DNA of 5,468 nt, taken from assembly GCA_001028025.1 (NCBI GenBank), contig LDAQ01000142.1, positions 1 to 5,468 on the forward strand, written 5' to 3'. Each line of letters begins with the position of its first letter. Position 1 is the stretch's first letter. Origin of the DNA: Faecalicatena fissicatena (GTDB taxonomy: Bacteria > Bacillota > Clostridia > Lachnospirales > Lachnospiraceae). Shown piece after piece: positions 1 to 5,468 of the stretch. The notes beneath the pieces were generated by a model. The model made no database searches. It had not been told where the DNA came from and saw only the letters and a list, made by a program, of their open reading frames with translations. Position numbers and translations under genes: made by a program.

Positions 1-98
1 AACAGGACAGGTGCTTTTCACAGTCCGTCCCGGTTCCCGGTAAGCGTCCCCTCTTCATCCCCTCCCCAAACTAAACCTCGTAACTCCATATAATTATA
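1..98. other. 5' flank without a supportable gene
   Basis: The first 67 bases are C-rich on the + strand and then give way to a strongly AT-rich stretch. No reading frame here has both a convincing start and length. Visible small structure: ACAGG occurs twice in tandem (2-6, 7-11). GGAC (5-8) can pair with GTCC (23-26) and GTG (11-13) with CAC (19-21) around a CTTTT loop, giving an imperfect hairpin. CCCGG occurs twice with TT between (about 29-40). It could be the tail of an upstream intergenic region or a dispersed repeat; the sequence alone does not decide. Confidence 0.4.
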
Positions 99-127
99 TT
101 GACAGTAAAATTCAGAAATGTTAGGAT
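99..127 (+). promoter_or_regulatory. Probable sigma-A-type promoter of the guaD-xdhABC operon
   Basis: A perfect -35 hexamer TTGACA (99-104) is followed after exactly 17 bases by TAGGAT (122-127), which matches 4 of 6 positions of TATAAT. A TG dinucleotide at 119-120, one base before the hexamer, makes it an extended -10. The region around it is very AT-rich. A start near 133-136 would give a leader of about 150 bases that contains the whole riboswitch. GATAAT (125-130) is a better -10 match but would need a 20-base spacer, so it is less likely. No other promoter-like pair was seen before xdhA, xdhB or xdhC, so this one probably drives all four genes. Confidence 0.7.
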
Positions 128-157
128 AATATATATATAAATAATAAAATTTAAGAC

Positions 158-222
158 TACTTATATAGGTTCATAATCGGATGGACGTTTCTACCAACTA
201 CCGGAATAGTTGACTATAAGTA
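158..222 (+). promoter_or_regulatory. Purine-type riboswitch aptamer, guanine-like, compact variant
   Basis: The sequence folds as a three-way junction. P1 pairs 158-165 with 215-222 (8 bp). J1/2 is TAG (166-168). P2 pairs 169-174 with 181-186 (6 bp, one G-T) around loop AATCGG. J2/3 is GTTTCTAC (187-194), identical to the xpt guanine aptamer core. P3 pairs 195-200 with 207-212 (6 bp) around loop CCGGAA. J3/1 is AC (213-214). Aligned to xpt numbering, U47, U51, A52 and C53 are kept, and the base at 214 is C74. That base pairs with guanine or hypoxanthine-like ligands; adenine switches have U there. Both arms are shorter than the usual 7 bp with 7-base loops, yet loops can still kiss through CGG (178-180) and CCG (201-203). 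It sits between the promoter and guaD, so it should sense a purine and set operon expression. The fold is clear; the exact ligand is inferred. Confidence 0.9.
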
Positions 223-264
223 TCTGCAGAGGTATCTCTGCAGTTACTTGTGCGGCAGAGATGC
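218..264 (+). promoter_or_regulatory. Riboswitch expression platform: competing hairpins before guaD
   Basis: CTGCAGAG (224-231) pairs perfectly with CTCTGCAG (236-243) around a GTAT loop. Below a T-T mismatch the stem extends by AAGTA (218-222) with TACTT (245-249). Bases 218-222 are also the right strand of aptamer P1, so the full hairpin and the ligand-bound aptamer exclude each other. A second alternative pairs 232-241 with 255-264 (10 bp, one G-T, 13-base loop). It uses the right arm of the first hairpin and ends one base before GGGAAGGAG, the guaD ribosome binding site region. No run of T follows either hairpin, so an intrinsic terminator is not supported. Control of translation initiation, or of RNA stability, fits better. 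Whether ligand turns expression on or off cannot be read from the sequence. Confidence 0.6.
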
Positions 265-267
265 GGG

Positions 268-273
268 AAGGAG
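268..273 (+). promoter_or_regulatory. Ribosome binding site of guaD that fixes its start
   Basis: AAGGAG (268-273) lies 10 bases before ATG at 284. This favours the ATG at 284 over the in-frame TTG at 248, which lies inside the platform hairpin and has no binding site in front of it. A second AGGAG (279-283) abuts the ATG and is too close to act. Confidence 0.75.
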
Positions 274-283
274 ACGTCAGGAG

Positions 284-1564
284 ATGAGTGAATCTATTTT
301 TATTTTAAAGGGAAATATTGTGTACAGCAGGAGTGCAGAGGAACTGGAGATATGTGAGCATGGCTATCTGGTCTGTGAGAACGGACTGGTGAAGGGTGTG
401 TACCAGACTCTGCCTTTTGCATATGGAGGATTTCCGGTTACCGATTATGAGGACCGCCTGATCATACCGGGGCTGGTGGATCTGCATGTGCATGCACCGC
501 AGTATTCATACCGGGGACTGGGCATGGACATGGAGCTTCTGGAATGGCTGGAGACGAATACATTTCCGGAGGAGGCGAAGTTCAAGGAGAAGGAATATGC
601 GAAAAAAGCATACCGTATTTTCGTGGACAATATGAGAAAGGGGGCCACTACCAGAGCCTGTATTTTTGCCACAGTGCACAGGGAGGCAACACTTCTTTTA
701 ATGGATATGCTGGAGGATGCGGGCCTGAACACCATGGTCGGCAAGGTGAATATGGACAGAAACTGCCCGGATTATCTGCGGGAGGAATCTGCAGAGTGGT
801 CCGCAGCAGAAACTGTGGAATGGATTAAGGATGTGCTGCATAAGAAATATAAGCACACGAGACCGATCCTGACTCCCCGCTTCACACCGAGCTGCACGGA
901 CGAACTGATGGAGAAGCTGAAGATGATCCAGATGCGTTATGAGCTTCCGCTGCAGTCCCATTTATCAGAGAATCCGGGGGAGATCGCCTGGGTGCAGGAG
1001 CTCTGCCCGTGGTCGGAGTTCTATGGGGATGCTTATGATAAGTTCGGCCTGTTTGGCTCTGATTGCCCGACGGTTATGGCCCACTGTGTATATTCAGATG
1101 ACCAGGAGATTGACAGGATGAAGGCAAATGGCGTCTATATTGCGCACTGTCCGGAATCCAATATGAATATTGCCTCCGGTGTAGCTCCGGTGAGAAAGTT
1201 TCTGGAGGAAGGACTTCATGTGGGGATGGGAAGCGATGTGGCAGGAGGCTCTACGGAGAGCATTTTCACGGCCATGGCCCATGCCATCCAGGCTTCCAAG
1301 CTCCGCTGGCGGCTGCAGGATGACTCCTTAAAACCACTGACCGTGGAGGAAGCATTTTATATGGCGACAAAGGGCGGCGGAGAATTCTTCGGCAGGGTCG
1401 GAAGCTTCGAGGAAGGATATGAGATGGATGTGGTTGTGCTGGACGATTCAAGGCTTGCACATCCCCAGCCGCTGGAGGTGAAAAAACGTCTGGAGAGGAT
1501 GATCTATTTTTCGGATGACAGAGAGATCTATGCAAAGTATGTGGAAGGCAGCAGGCTGTTCTAA
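284..1564 (+). CDS. guaD: Guanine deaminase (guanine aminohydrolase)
   Basis: Cytoplasmic zinc enzyme that hydrolyses guanine to xanthine and ammonia; 426 residues, a normal length for the family (amidohydrolase superfamily, ATZ/TRZ-like). Seen in the sequence: a small N-terminal beta domain, then PGLVDLHVHAPQY with the metal pair H68 and H70; the guanine-deaminase hallmarks YRGLGMD (76-82) and NTFPEEAKF (92-100); the substrate-binding TPRFTPSC (197-204, with R199 expected to contact guanine); SHLSE (225-229), giving metal ligand H226 and proton-relay E229; MAHCVY with H267; and MGSDVAGG with D318. All expected metal and catalytic residues are present. These hallmarks distinguish it from SsnA-type amidohydrolases found in related purine clusters. 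It is the first gene after the riboswitch, and xdhA follows after 43 bases, so its product xanthine is the substrate of the next enzyme. Valine is mostly GTG here (19 of 28), unlike xdhC. Confidence 0.96.
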   Translation: MSESIFILKGNIVYSRSAEELEICEHGYLVCENGLVKGVYQTLPFAYGGFPVTDYEDRLIIPGLVDLHVHAPQYSYRGLGMDMELLEWLETNTFPEEAKFKEKEYAKKAYRIFVDNMRKGATTRACIFATVHREATLLLMDMLEDAGLNTMVGKVNMDRNCPDYLREESAEWSAAETVEWIKDVLHKKYKHTRPILTPRFTPSCTDELMEKLKMIQMRYELPLQSHLSENPGEIAWVQELCPWSEFYGDAYDKFGLFGSDCPTVMAHCVYSDDQEIDRMKANGVYIAHCPESNMNIASGVAPVRKFLEEGLHVGMGSDVAGGSTESIFTAMAHAIQASKLRWRLQDDSLKPLTVEEAFYMATKGGGEFFGRVGSFEEGYEMDVVVLDDSRLAHPQPLEVKKRLERMIYFSDDREIYAKYVEGSRLF

Positions 1565-1607
1565 TGGAGAGCCTGTAATGTTAATAATATGATGCGGAGG
1601 TGGAAAT

Positions 1608-3905
1608 ATGGAGGAAAGGGAACATATCGTAGGGAAGAGCGTAAAGCGTGTGGATGCTTTTGAAAAGGTAACGGGGCGTGCAAAATACACGGATGACCTG
1701 TGTGATAAAAGCGCTTATGTGGCTAAAATCCTGCATTCTACAGTTGCCCACGGTATTGTGAAAGCAGTTGACACGAAAGAGGCGGAGAAGATCCCCGGAG
1801 TGGTTAAGGTTGTGACATGTTTTGATATTCCTAAGAATTATTTTCCGACGGCGGGGCATCCCTGGTCCACGGATCCTGCACACCAGGATGTGCAGGACCG
1901 TCTGATCCTGACGGACCATGTGCGGTTTTACGGGGACGATGTGGCTGCTGTTGTGGCTGAGAATGAAGTGGCGGCGTCCCAGGCTGTGCATGCGATTCGG
2001 GTGGAGTACGAGGAACTGCCGTTTGTGCTGGATGTCCAGAAGGCGATGGAGGCGGATGCGCCTCTGATCCACGAGGAGTATCCGGGAAACATTCTGAAGC
2101 ATACTTCGATCCGCAACGGCAATTATGAGGAGGCCATAAAGGAGCCCGGACTGGTCAAAGTGGAGGGCTGGTATGATACACCGACGGTACAGCACTGCCA
2201 CATTGAGAATTTTATCTGCTATGCCTATATGGAGCAGGGGCGGATTGTGGTCGTCTCCTCCACGCAGATTCCGCACATCTGCCGCAGAGTTGTGGGGCAG
2301 GCTCTGGGGATTCCCTGGGGGCAGGTGAGAGTGATCAAGCCTTATATAGGGGGCGGATTCGGCAATAAGCAGGATATTCTGTATGAGCCGCTCTGTGCCT
2401 ATCTGAGTACGGCAGTTGGCGGGCGGCTTGTGAAACTGGATGTATCCCGGGAAGAAACATTTGTATCCAACCGGGTAAGGCATGCGATACGCACTCATAT
2501 TATTTCCTATGTGCGTCCTGACGGCAGCTTTGCAGCCAGAAAGATTGAATGCTTCTCAGACCAGGGGGCATACGCCTCCCACGGCCACAGTATTGCGGCA
2601 AAAGGCATGGGTGCATTTCCACAGTTGTATCCCTGTCCGAATGTGGAGGGGGACGCCTATACGGTATTTACCAATAAGCCGGTATCGGGAGCGATGAGAG
2701 GCTATGGAATACCGCAGGCAATGTTTGCAGTGGAAAGCCATACGGACGATGTGGCAAAAACGCTGGGGATTCCGCCCTATGAATTTAGATGGAAATATTT
2801 AATGCCGAAGGGATATACGGACGGATTTTCTAAAAATGTAAACTATTTTGATACCTTTCATGAATGCATGGAAAAGGGAAAAGAGTACATAGATTATGAC
2901 AGGAAACTGAAAGAATACTCCGGACAGACAGGCGAGGTAAGAAAGGGCATCGGCATAGCGGCTTTCTGGTACAATACCGGTGTATGGCCCATTTCTCTTG
3001 AGACGTCCGCGTGCCGAATGGTGCTAAACCAGGACGGTTCCGTACAGGTACAGGTCGGAGAAACTGAGATCGGCCAGGGTGCAGACACCGCGTTCGGACA
3101 GATGGCGGCAGAGACACTGGGAATCCCGTTTGAACAGGTTCATGTAATGACGGTGCAGGATACGGATATCACTCCATTTGGAACAGGAGCGTACGCCTCC
3201 AGACAAACGTATATGGCCGGATTTTCGATCAATCAGACGGCCGCCCTTTTAAAGAGCCACATACTGGATACGGCCCAGGAGCTGACACGCCATACAAAGG
3301 AAAGCCTGGATCTCATAGACGGCAATATTGTCCGCATGGGGGACGGGGAGATACTGATGAGCCTGGCAGAGCTGGCTACAGAAAAGCTGTACAGCCTGAC
3401 CAACAACGGACATCTGACGGCGGAGAGCACCTATCAGGCGAAGACAAACGCCTACTCATTTGGCTGTACTTTTGCAGAGGTAGAGGTGGATATCCCGGCC
3501 TGCAGGGCAGTGCTGACGAACATCGTCAATGTGCACGACTGCGGCAGGCTGATCAATCCGGCTCTGGCTGAAGCGCAGGTACATGGAGGCATGAGCATGG
3601 GAATCGGCTACGGGCTGTCCGAGAGGCTGATTTTTGACGAGAGAACCGGAAAACCTCTGAATAATAACCTGCTGGATTACAAGCTGTCAACCTTTATGGA
3701 TCATCCACATCTGGAGGGTCAGTTTGTTGAAAACTATGAGCCTACCAGTGCATACGGAACGAAAGCGCTCGGGGAGCCGCCGGTCTGTTCCATAGCACCG
3801 GCAATCAGAAACGCAGTGCTGCAGGCCACTGGTGTAGCTGTAGACGAGATTCCTCTGACGCCGCACATACTTTTTGCGCGTTTCAGAGAAGAAGGGCTGG
3901 TATAA
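1608..3905 (+). CDS. xdhA: Xanthine dehydrogenase, molybdenum-binding subunit XdhA
   Basis: Catalytic subunit that hydroxylates hypoxanthine and xanthine at a molybdopterin centre, as part of an XdhABC complex in the cytoplasm. At 765 residues it is close to E. coli XdhA (about 750) and resembles it along its length. The aldehyde oxidase/xanthine dehydrogenase a/b hammerhead domain starts near VTGRAKYTDD (21-30). The molybdopterin domain follows: SSTQIPHICRR with Q220; IGGGFGNKQD (247-256); REE (281-283); GAMRGYG with R364; GETEIGQGADT (484-494); GAYASRQTY (527-535); and ALGEPP with the catalytic base E723. E283 and R364 align, by my reading, with bovine E802 and R880, the purine-orienting residues, which supports purine rather than aldehyde or CO as substrate. 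GGAGG (1596-1600) stands 7 bases before ATG. The cofactor insertion factor and cofactor genes are not in the window. Whether the enzyme also needs selenium, as some clostridial homologues do, cannot be seen. Confidence 0.95.
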   Translation: MEEREHIVGKSVKRVDAFEKVTGRAKYTDDLCDKSAYVAKILHSTVAHGIVKAVDTKEAEKIPGVVKVVTCFDIPKNYFPTAGHPWSTDPAHQDVQDRLILTDHVRFYGDDVAAVVAENEVAASQAVHAIRVEYEELPFVLDVQKAMEADAPLIHEEYPGNILKHTSIRNGNYEEAIKEPGLVKVEGWYDTPTVQHCHIENFICYAYMEQGRIVVVSSTQIPHICRRVVGQALGIPWGQVRVIKPYIGGGFGNKQDILYEPLCAYLSTAVGGRLVKLDVSREETFVSNRVRHAIRTHIISYVRPDGSFAARKIECFSDQGAYASHGHSIAAKGMGAFPQLYPCPNVEGDAYTVFTNKPVSGAMRGYGIPQAMFAVESHTDDVAKTLGIPPYEFRWKYLMPKGYTDGFSKNVNYFDTFHECMEKGKEYIDYDRKLKEYSGQTGEVRKGIGIAAFWYNTGVWPISLETSACRMVLNQDGSVQVQVGETEIGQGADTAFGQMAAETLGIPFEQVHVMTVQDTDITPFGTGAYASRQTYMAGFSINQTAALLKSHILDTAQELTRHTKESLDLIDGNIVRMGDGEILMSLAELATEKLYSLTNNGHLTAESTYQAKTNAYSFGCTFAEVEVDIPACRAVLTNIVNVHDCGRLINPALAEAQVHGGMSMGIGYGLSERLIFDERTGKPLNNNLLDYKLSTFMDHPHLEGQFVENYEPTSAYGTKALGEPPVCSIAPAIRNAVLQATGVAVDEIPLTPHILFARFREEGLV

Positions 3906-3954
3906 ACCAGTATATCGAAAATTTAGGGCAGTTTGAAAAGGGAGGATTTGAGAT

Positions 3955-4842
3955 ATGTATGATATGAAAGCTCTGTATGAGGCACAAAGCGTGGCTCATG
4001 CAATACAGTTACTCCAGGAGCATCCAGATGCTCAGATCATAGCCGGGGGAAGCGATGTTCTGGTACAGATGAGAGAGGGCAAACGCGCAGGTGCAGAACT
4101 GGTGAGTATCTATGGCCTGGACGAATTACGGGGAGTGAAGCTGGAGGAGGACCAGACCATCCGGATCGGTTCCCTGACCAGTTTTTCCCACATTACAAAG
4201 GACCCGATTATCCAGAAATACATCAATGTACTGGGAGAGGCCGTAGACAAGGTAGGAGGCCCCCAAATCCGCAATATTGGCACCATAGGCGGAAACACCT
4301 GCAACGGCGTCACCTCGGCAGACTCCGCGTCCACACTGTTTGCATGGGACGCAATCATCGAACTGACGGGCCCGGAAGGCATCCGGAGGATCCCGATCCA
4401 GGAATTCTACATCAAGGCAGGCAAAGTAGACTTAAAACCCGCAGAATTACAGACAGCAATTCTGATCCCCCGGAAGTCCTATGAGGGATACTGCGGGCAC
4501 TACATAAAATACGCAATGCGCGGAGCCATGGACATAGCAACCCTTGGCTGTTCCGTAAACGTAAAACTCTCCGAAGACAAAAGGCACCTGGACGATATCA
4601 GAATCGCATACGGTGTAGCAGGCCCGGTCCCCATGCGTGCCATCCACGCAGAACAGGCCGGTAGAGGCATGGAGATCAGCGCAGCATCAATAGAAACAAT
4701 TGGAGACACAGTCCTGGAAGACGTAACCCCGCGGGACAGCTGGAGAGCCAGCAAAGCCTTCCGCGAGCACATTTCCACGGTATTATGCAAACGTGCCCTG
4801 AAAGAGTCCATCCATCTGTCAGGAGGTGTATATCATGAGTGA
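3955..4842 (+). CDS. xdhB: Xanthine dehydrogenase, FAD-binding subunit XdhB
   Basis: Carries the FAD that takes electrons from the iron-sulfur subunit and passes them to an acceptor such as NAD+. At 295 residues it matches E. coli XdhB (292) end to end. The PCMH-type FAD domain is shown by AGGSDVLVQM (30-39), GGPQIRNIGTIGGN (101-114) and TSADSAS (120-126). The CO dehydrogenase flavoprotein C-terminal domain follows, with KYAMRGAMDIATLGC (185-199) and the E. coli-like SWRASKAFR (262-270). GGAGG (3941-3945) is 9 bases before ATG, 49 bases after the xdhA stop. A second ATG at 3964 would drop only three residues and is less well placed. The stop overlaps the start of xdhC, implying translational coupling. 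Composition changes inside the gene: the last GTG valine codon is at 4135-4137, and all 13 later valines use GTA or GTC. Confidence 0.95.
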   Translation: MYDMKALYEAQSVAHAIQLLQEHPDAQIIAGGSDVLVQMREGKRAGAELVSIYGLDELRGVKLEEDQTIRIGSLTSFSHITKDPIIQKYINVLGEAVDKVGGPQIRNIGTIGGNTCNGVTSADSASTLFAWDAIIELTGPEGIRRIPIQEFYIKAGKVDLKPAELQTAILIPRKSYEGYCGHYIKYAMRGAMDIATLGCSVNVKLSEDKRHLDDIRIAYGVAGPVPMRAIHAEQAGRGMEISAASIETIGDTVLEDVTPRDSWRASKAFREHISTVLCKRALKESIHLSGGVYHE

Positions 4843-5332
4843 AATTCAATACAAACTGGTAAAATGCACAATCAACGGAGAAAAACGAGAGGCCATGGTA
4901 GACGTAAGAGCATCCCTGACTGACATGCTCCGCAACGATTACCGTCTAACCAGCGTCAAAAAAGGCTGTGAAGTAGGAGAATGCGGCGCCTGTAACGTCA
5001 TCATAGACGGCGAATGCTACAACTCCTGCATCTACCTGGCCGTCTGGGCCGACGGCAAAGAAATCCGCACCCTGGAAAGCCTCATGGGTCCCAATGGAGA
5101 ACTCTCCGACATCCAGCAGGCCTTCATAGACGAAACCGCAGTACAATGCGGTTTCTGCACCCCCGGAATCATCATGAGCGCAGTAGAAATCCTAGAGTCC
5201 GGAAAACAATACACAAGAGAAGAACTACGGAAATTACTGTCCGGCCATTTATGCAGATGCACCGGCTACGAAAACATCCTCAATGCGGTAGAGAAAACAA
5301 TGCGGGAGAGAGGGGGGAGGTCGCCTGTCTGA
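4835..5332 (+). CDS. xdhC: Xanthine dehydrogenase, [2Fe-2S] subunit XdhC
   Basis: Electron-transfer subunit that links the molybdenum site of XdhA to the FAD of XdhB. It has 165 residues, typical of separate iron-sulfur subunits of this family (E. coli about 159). The N-terminal plant-ferredoxin-like domain binds cluster II through C45, C50, C53 (CEVGECGAC) and C65. The C-terminal helical domain binds cluster I through C105 and C108 (QCGFC) and C140 and C142 (LCRC). All eight ligands are present. The start is ATG at 4835: AGGAGG (4821-4826) lies 8 bases before it, whereas the GTG at 4826 three codons upstream falls inside that binding site. It overlaps xdhB by 8 bases. The tail after residue 156 is arginine- and glycine-rich and contains a run of six G (5312-5317). 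Valine is GTA (7) or GTC (4), never GTG. The symbol follows E. coli; in other species xdhC names an unrelated cofactor-insertion factor. Confidence 0.95.
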   Translation: MSEIQYKLVKCTINGEKREAMVDVRASLTDMLRNDYRLTSVKKGCEVGECGACNVIIDGECYNSCIYLAVWADGKEIRTLESLMGPNGELSDIQQAFIDETAVQCGFCTPGIIMSAVEILESGKQYTREELRKLLSGHLCRCTGYENILNAVEKTMRERGGRSPV

Positions 5333-5468
5333 AACGGGGAGCGTTCTGCCGCCGGGATAAAAGTGAATGGGGGCTGGAAGTAACCCACTTATGGAGAAGT
5401 ACTAGCATAAAAGACGCCGCCCACGAGGGCACATCCAACATTCGGCCAGGTAGTGTAACCAATTCTGT
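5333..5468. other. 3' flank with no assignable gene
   Basis: No start codon with a ribosome binding site, no tRNA-like fold and no hairpin followed by a T-run was found, so no terminator or fourth operon gene can be claimed. Weak pairings exist, such as AAGTG (5361-5365) with CACTT (5386-5390), and GCCC with GGGC around ACGA near 5425-5436, but none is convincing. One + frame, offset from xdhC, stays open from within xdhC to the window edge; see the findings. Confidence 0.4.

Noticed and set aside
1..58. Divergent minus-strand reading frame starting at ATG (58-56) behind a GGGGAGGGG stretch and running off the window.
   Set aside because: Only 19 codons are visible, the purine-rich stretch abuts the ATG too closely for a normal ribosome binding site, and the peptide shows no family I recognise.
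224..252. Intrinsic terminator in the leader.
   Set aside because: The 8-bp hairpin is strong, but the following bases TTACTTGTG are not a T-run, so factor-independent termination is not supported.
248..283. Longer guaD start at TTG 248, adding 12 residues.
   Set aside because: It lies inside the platform hairpin, has no ribosome binding site, and the added arginine-rich residues do not resemble guanine deaminase N-termini. ATG 284 has AAGGAG at good spacing.
1581..2498. 305-codon open frame on the minus strand opposite xdhA.
   Set aside because: It lies entirely opposite strongly conserved xdhA coding sequence and the guaD-xdhA gap, its protein has no recognisable domain, and it fits a shadow produced by codon bias.
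4826..4834. Upstream GTG start for xdhC.
   Set aside because: The GTG is part of the AGGAGG binding site region itself, and the ATG at 4835 is correctly spaced from it.
5333..5468. Molybdenum-cofactor riboswitch, terminator or tRNA in the 3' flank, suggested by GC-rich pairable segments.
   Set aside because: No conserved core, cloverleaf or hairpin with T-tract could be matched; the visible pairings are 4-5 bp and expected by chance.

Overview
The window holds the front of a purine-catabolic operon, all on the + strand: an AT-rich promoter and leader with a compact purine-type riboswitch, then guanine deaminase (guaD), then the three subunits of an E. coli-type xanthine dehydrogenase in the order molybdenum subunit (xdhA), FAD subunit (xdhB), [2Fe-2S] subunit (xdhC). 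The strong GGAGG-type ribosome binding sites, the purine riboswitch and mid-range coding GC with an AT-rich leader suggest an anaerobic Firmicute, most likely a gut Clostridia/Lachnospiraceae-type bacterium. Genus cannot be fixed from this sequence.

Layout. Positions 1-98 are a GC-rich, C-rich stretch that turns AT-rich, with no gene I can support. A TTGACA / extended -10 promoter lies at 99-127. A 65-nt purine aptamer (158-222) follows, with the conserved three-way-junction core and a C at the ligand-pairing position. Its right P1 strand overlaps a long alternative hairpin (218-249), which itself competes with a stem (232-241 with 255-264) that ends directly before the guaD ribosome binding site. 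guaD (284-1564), xdhA (1608-3905), xdhB (3955-4842) and xdhC (4835-5332) are closely spaced, and xdhB and xdhC overlap by 8 bases. Positions 5333-5468 carry no recognisable gene.

How it works together. GuaD would convert guanine to xanthine and ammonia. XdhABC would oxidise hypoxanthine or xanthine at a molybdopterin site and pass electrons through two [2Fe-2S] clusters to FAD. A guanine-like sensor in the leader would thus sit in front of the enzymes that consume its ligand. The most interesting points are this sensor: its shortened arms with a rebuilt loop-loop contact, a changed J1/2 base, a non-terminator expression platform, and its placement on a degradation operon. A second point is a sharp switch in codon use early in xdhB: GTG valine codons, dominant in guaD, vanish from the last 1.2 kb of the operon.
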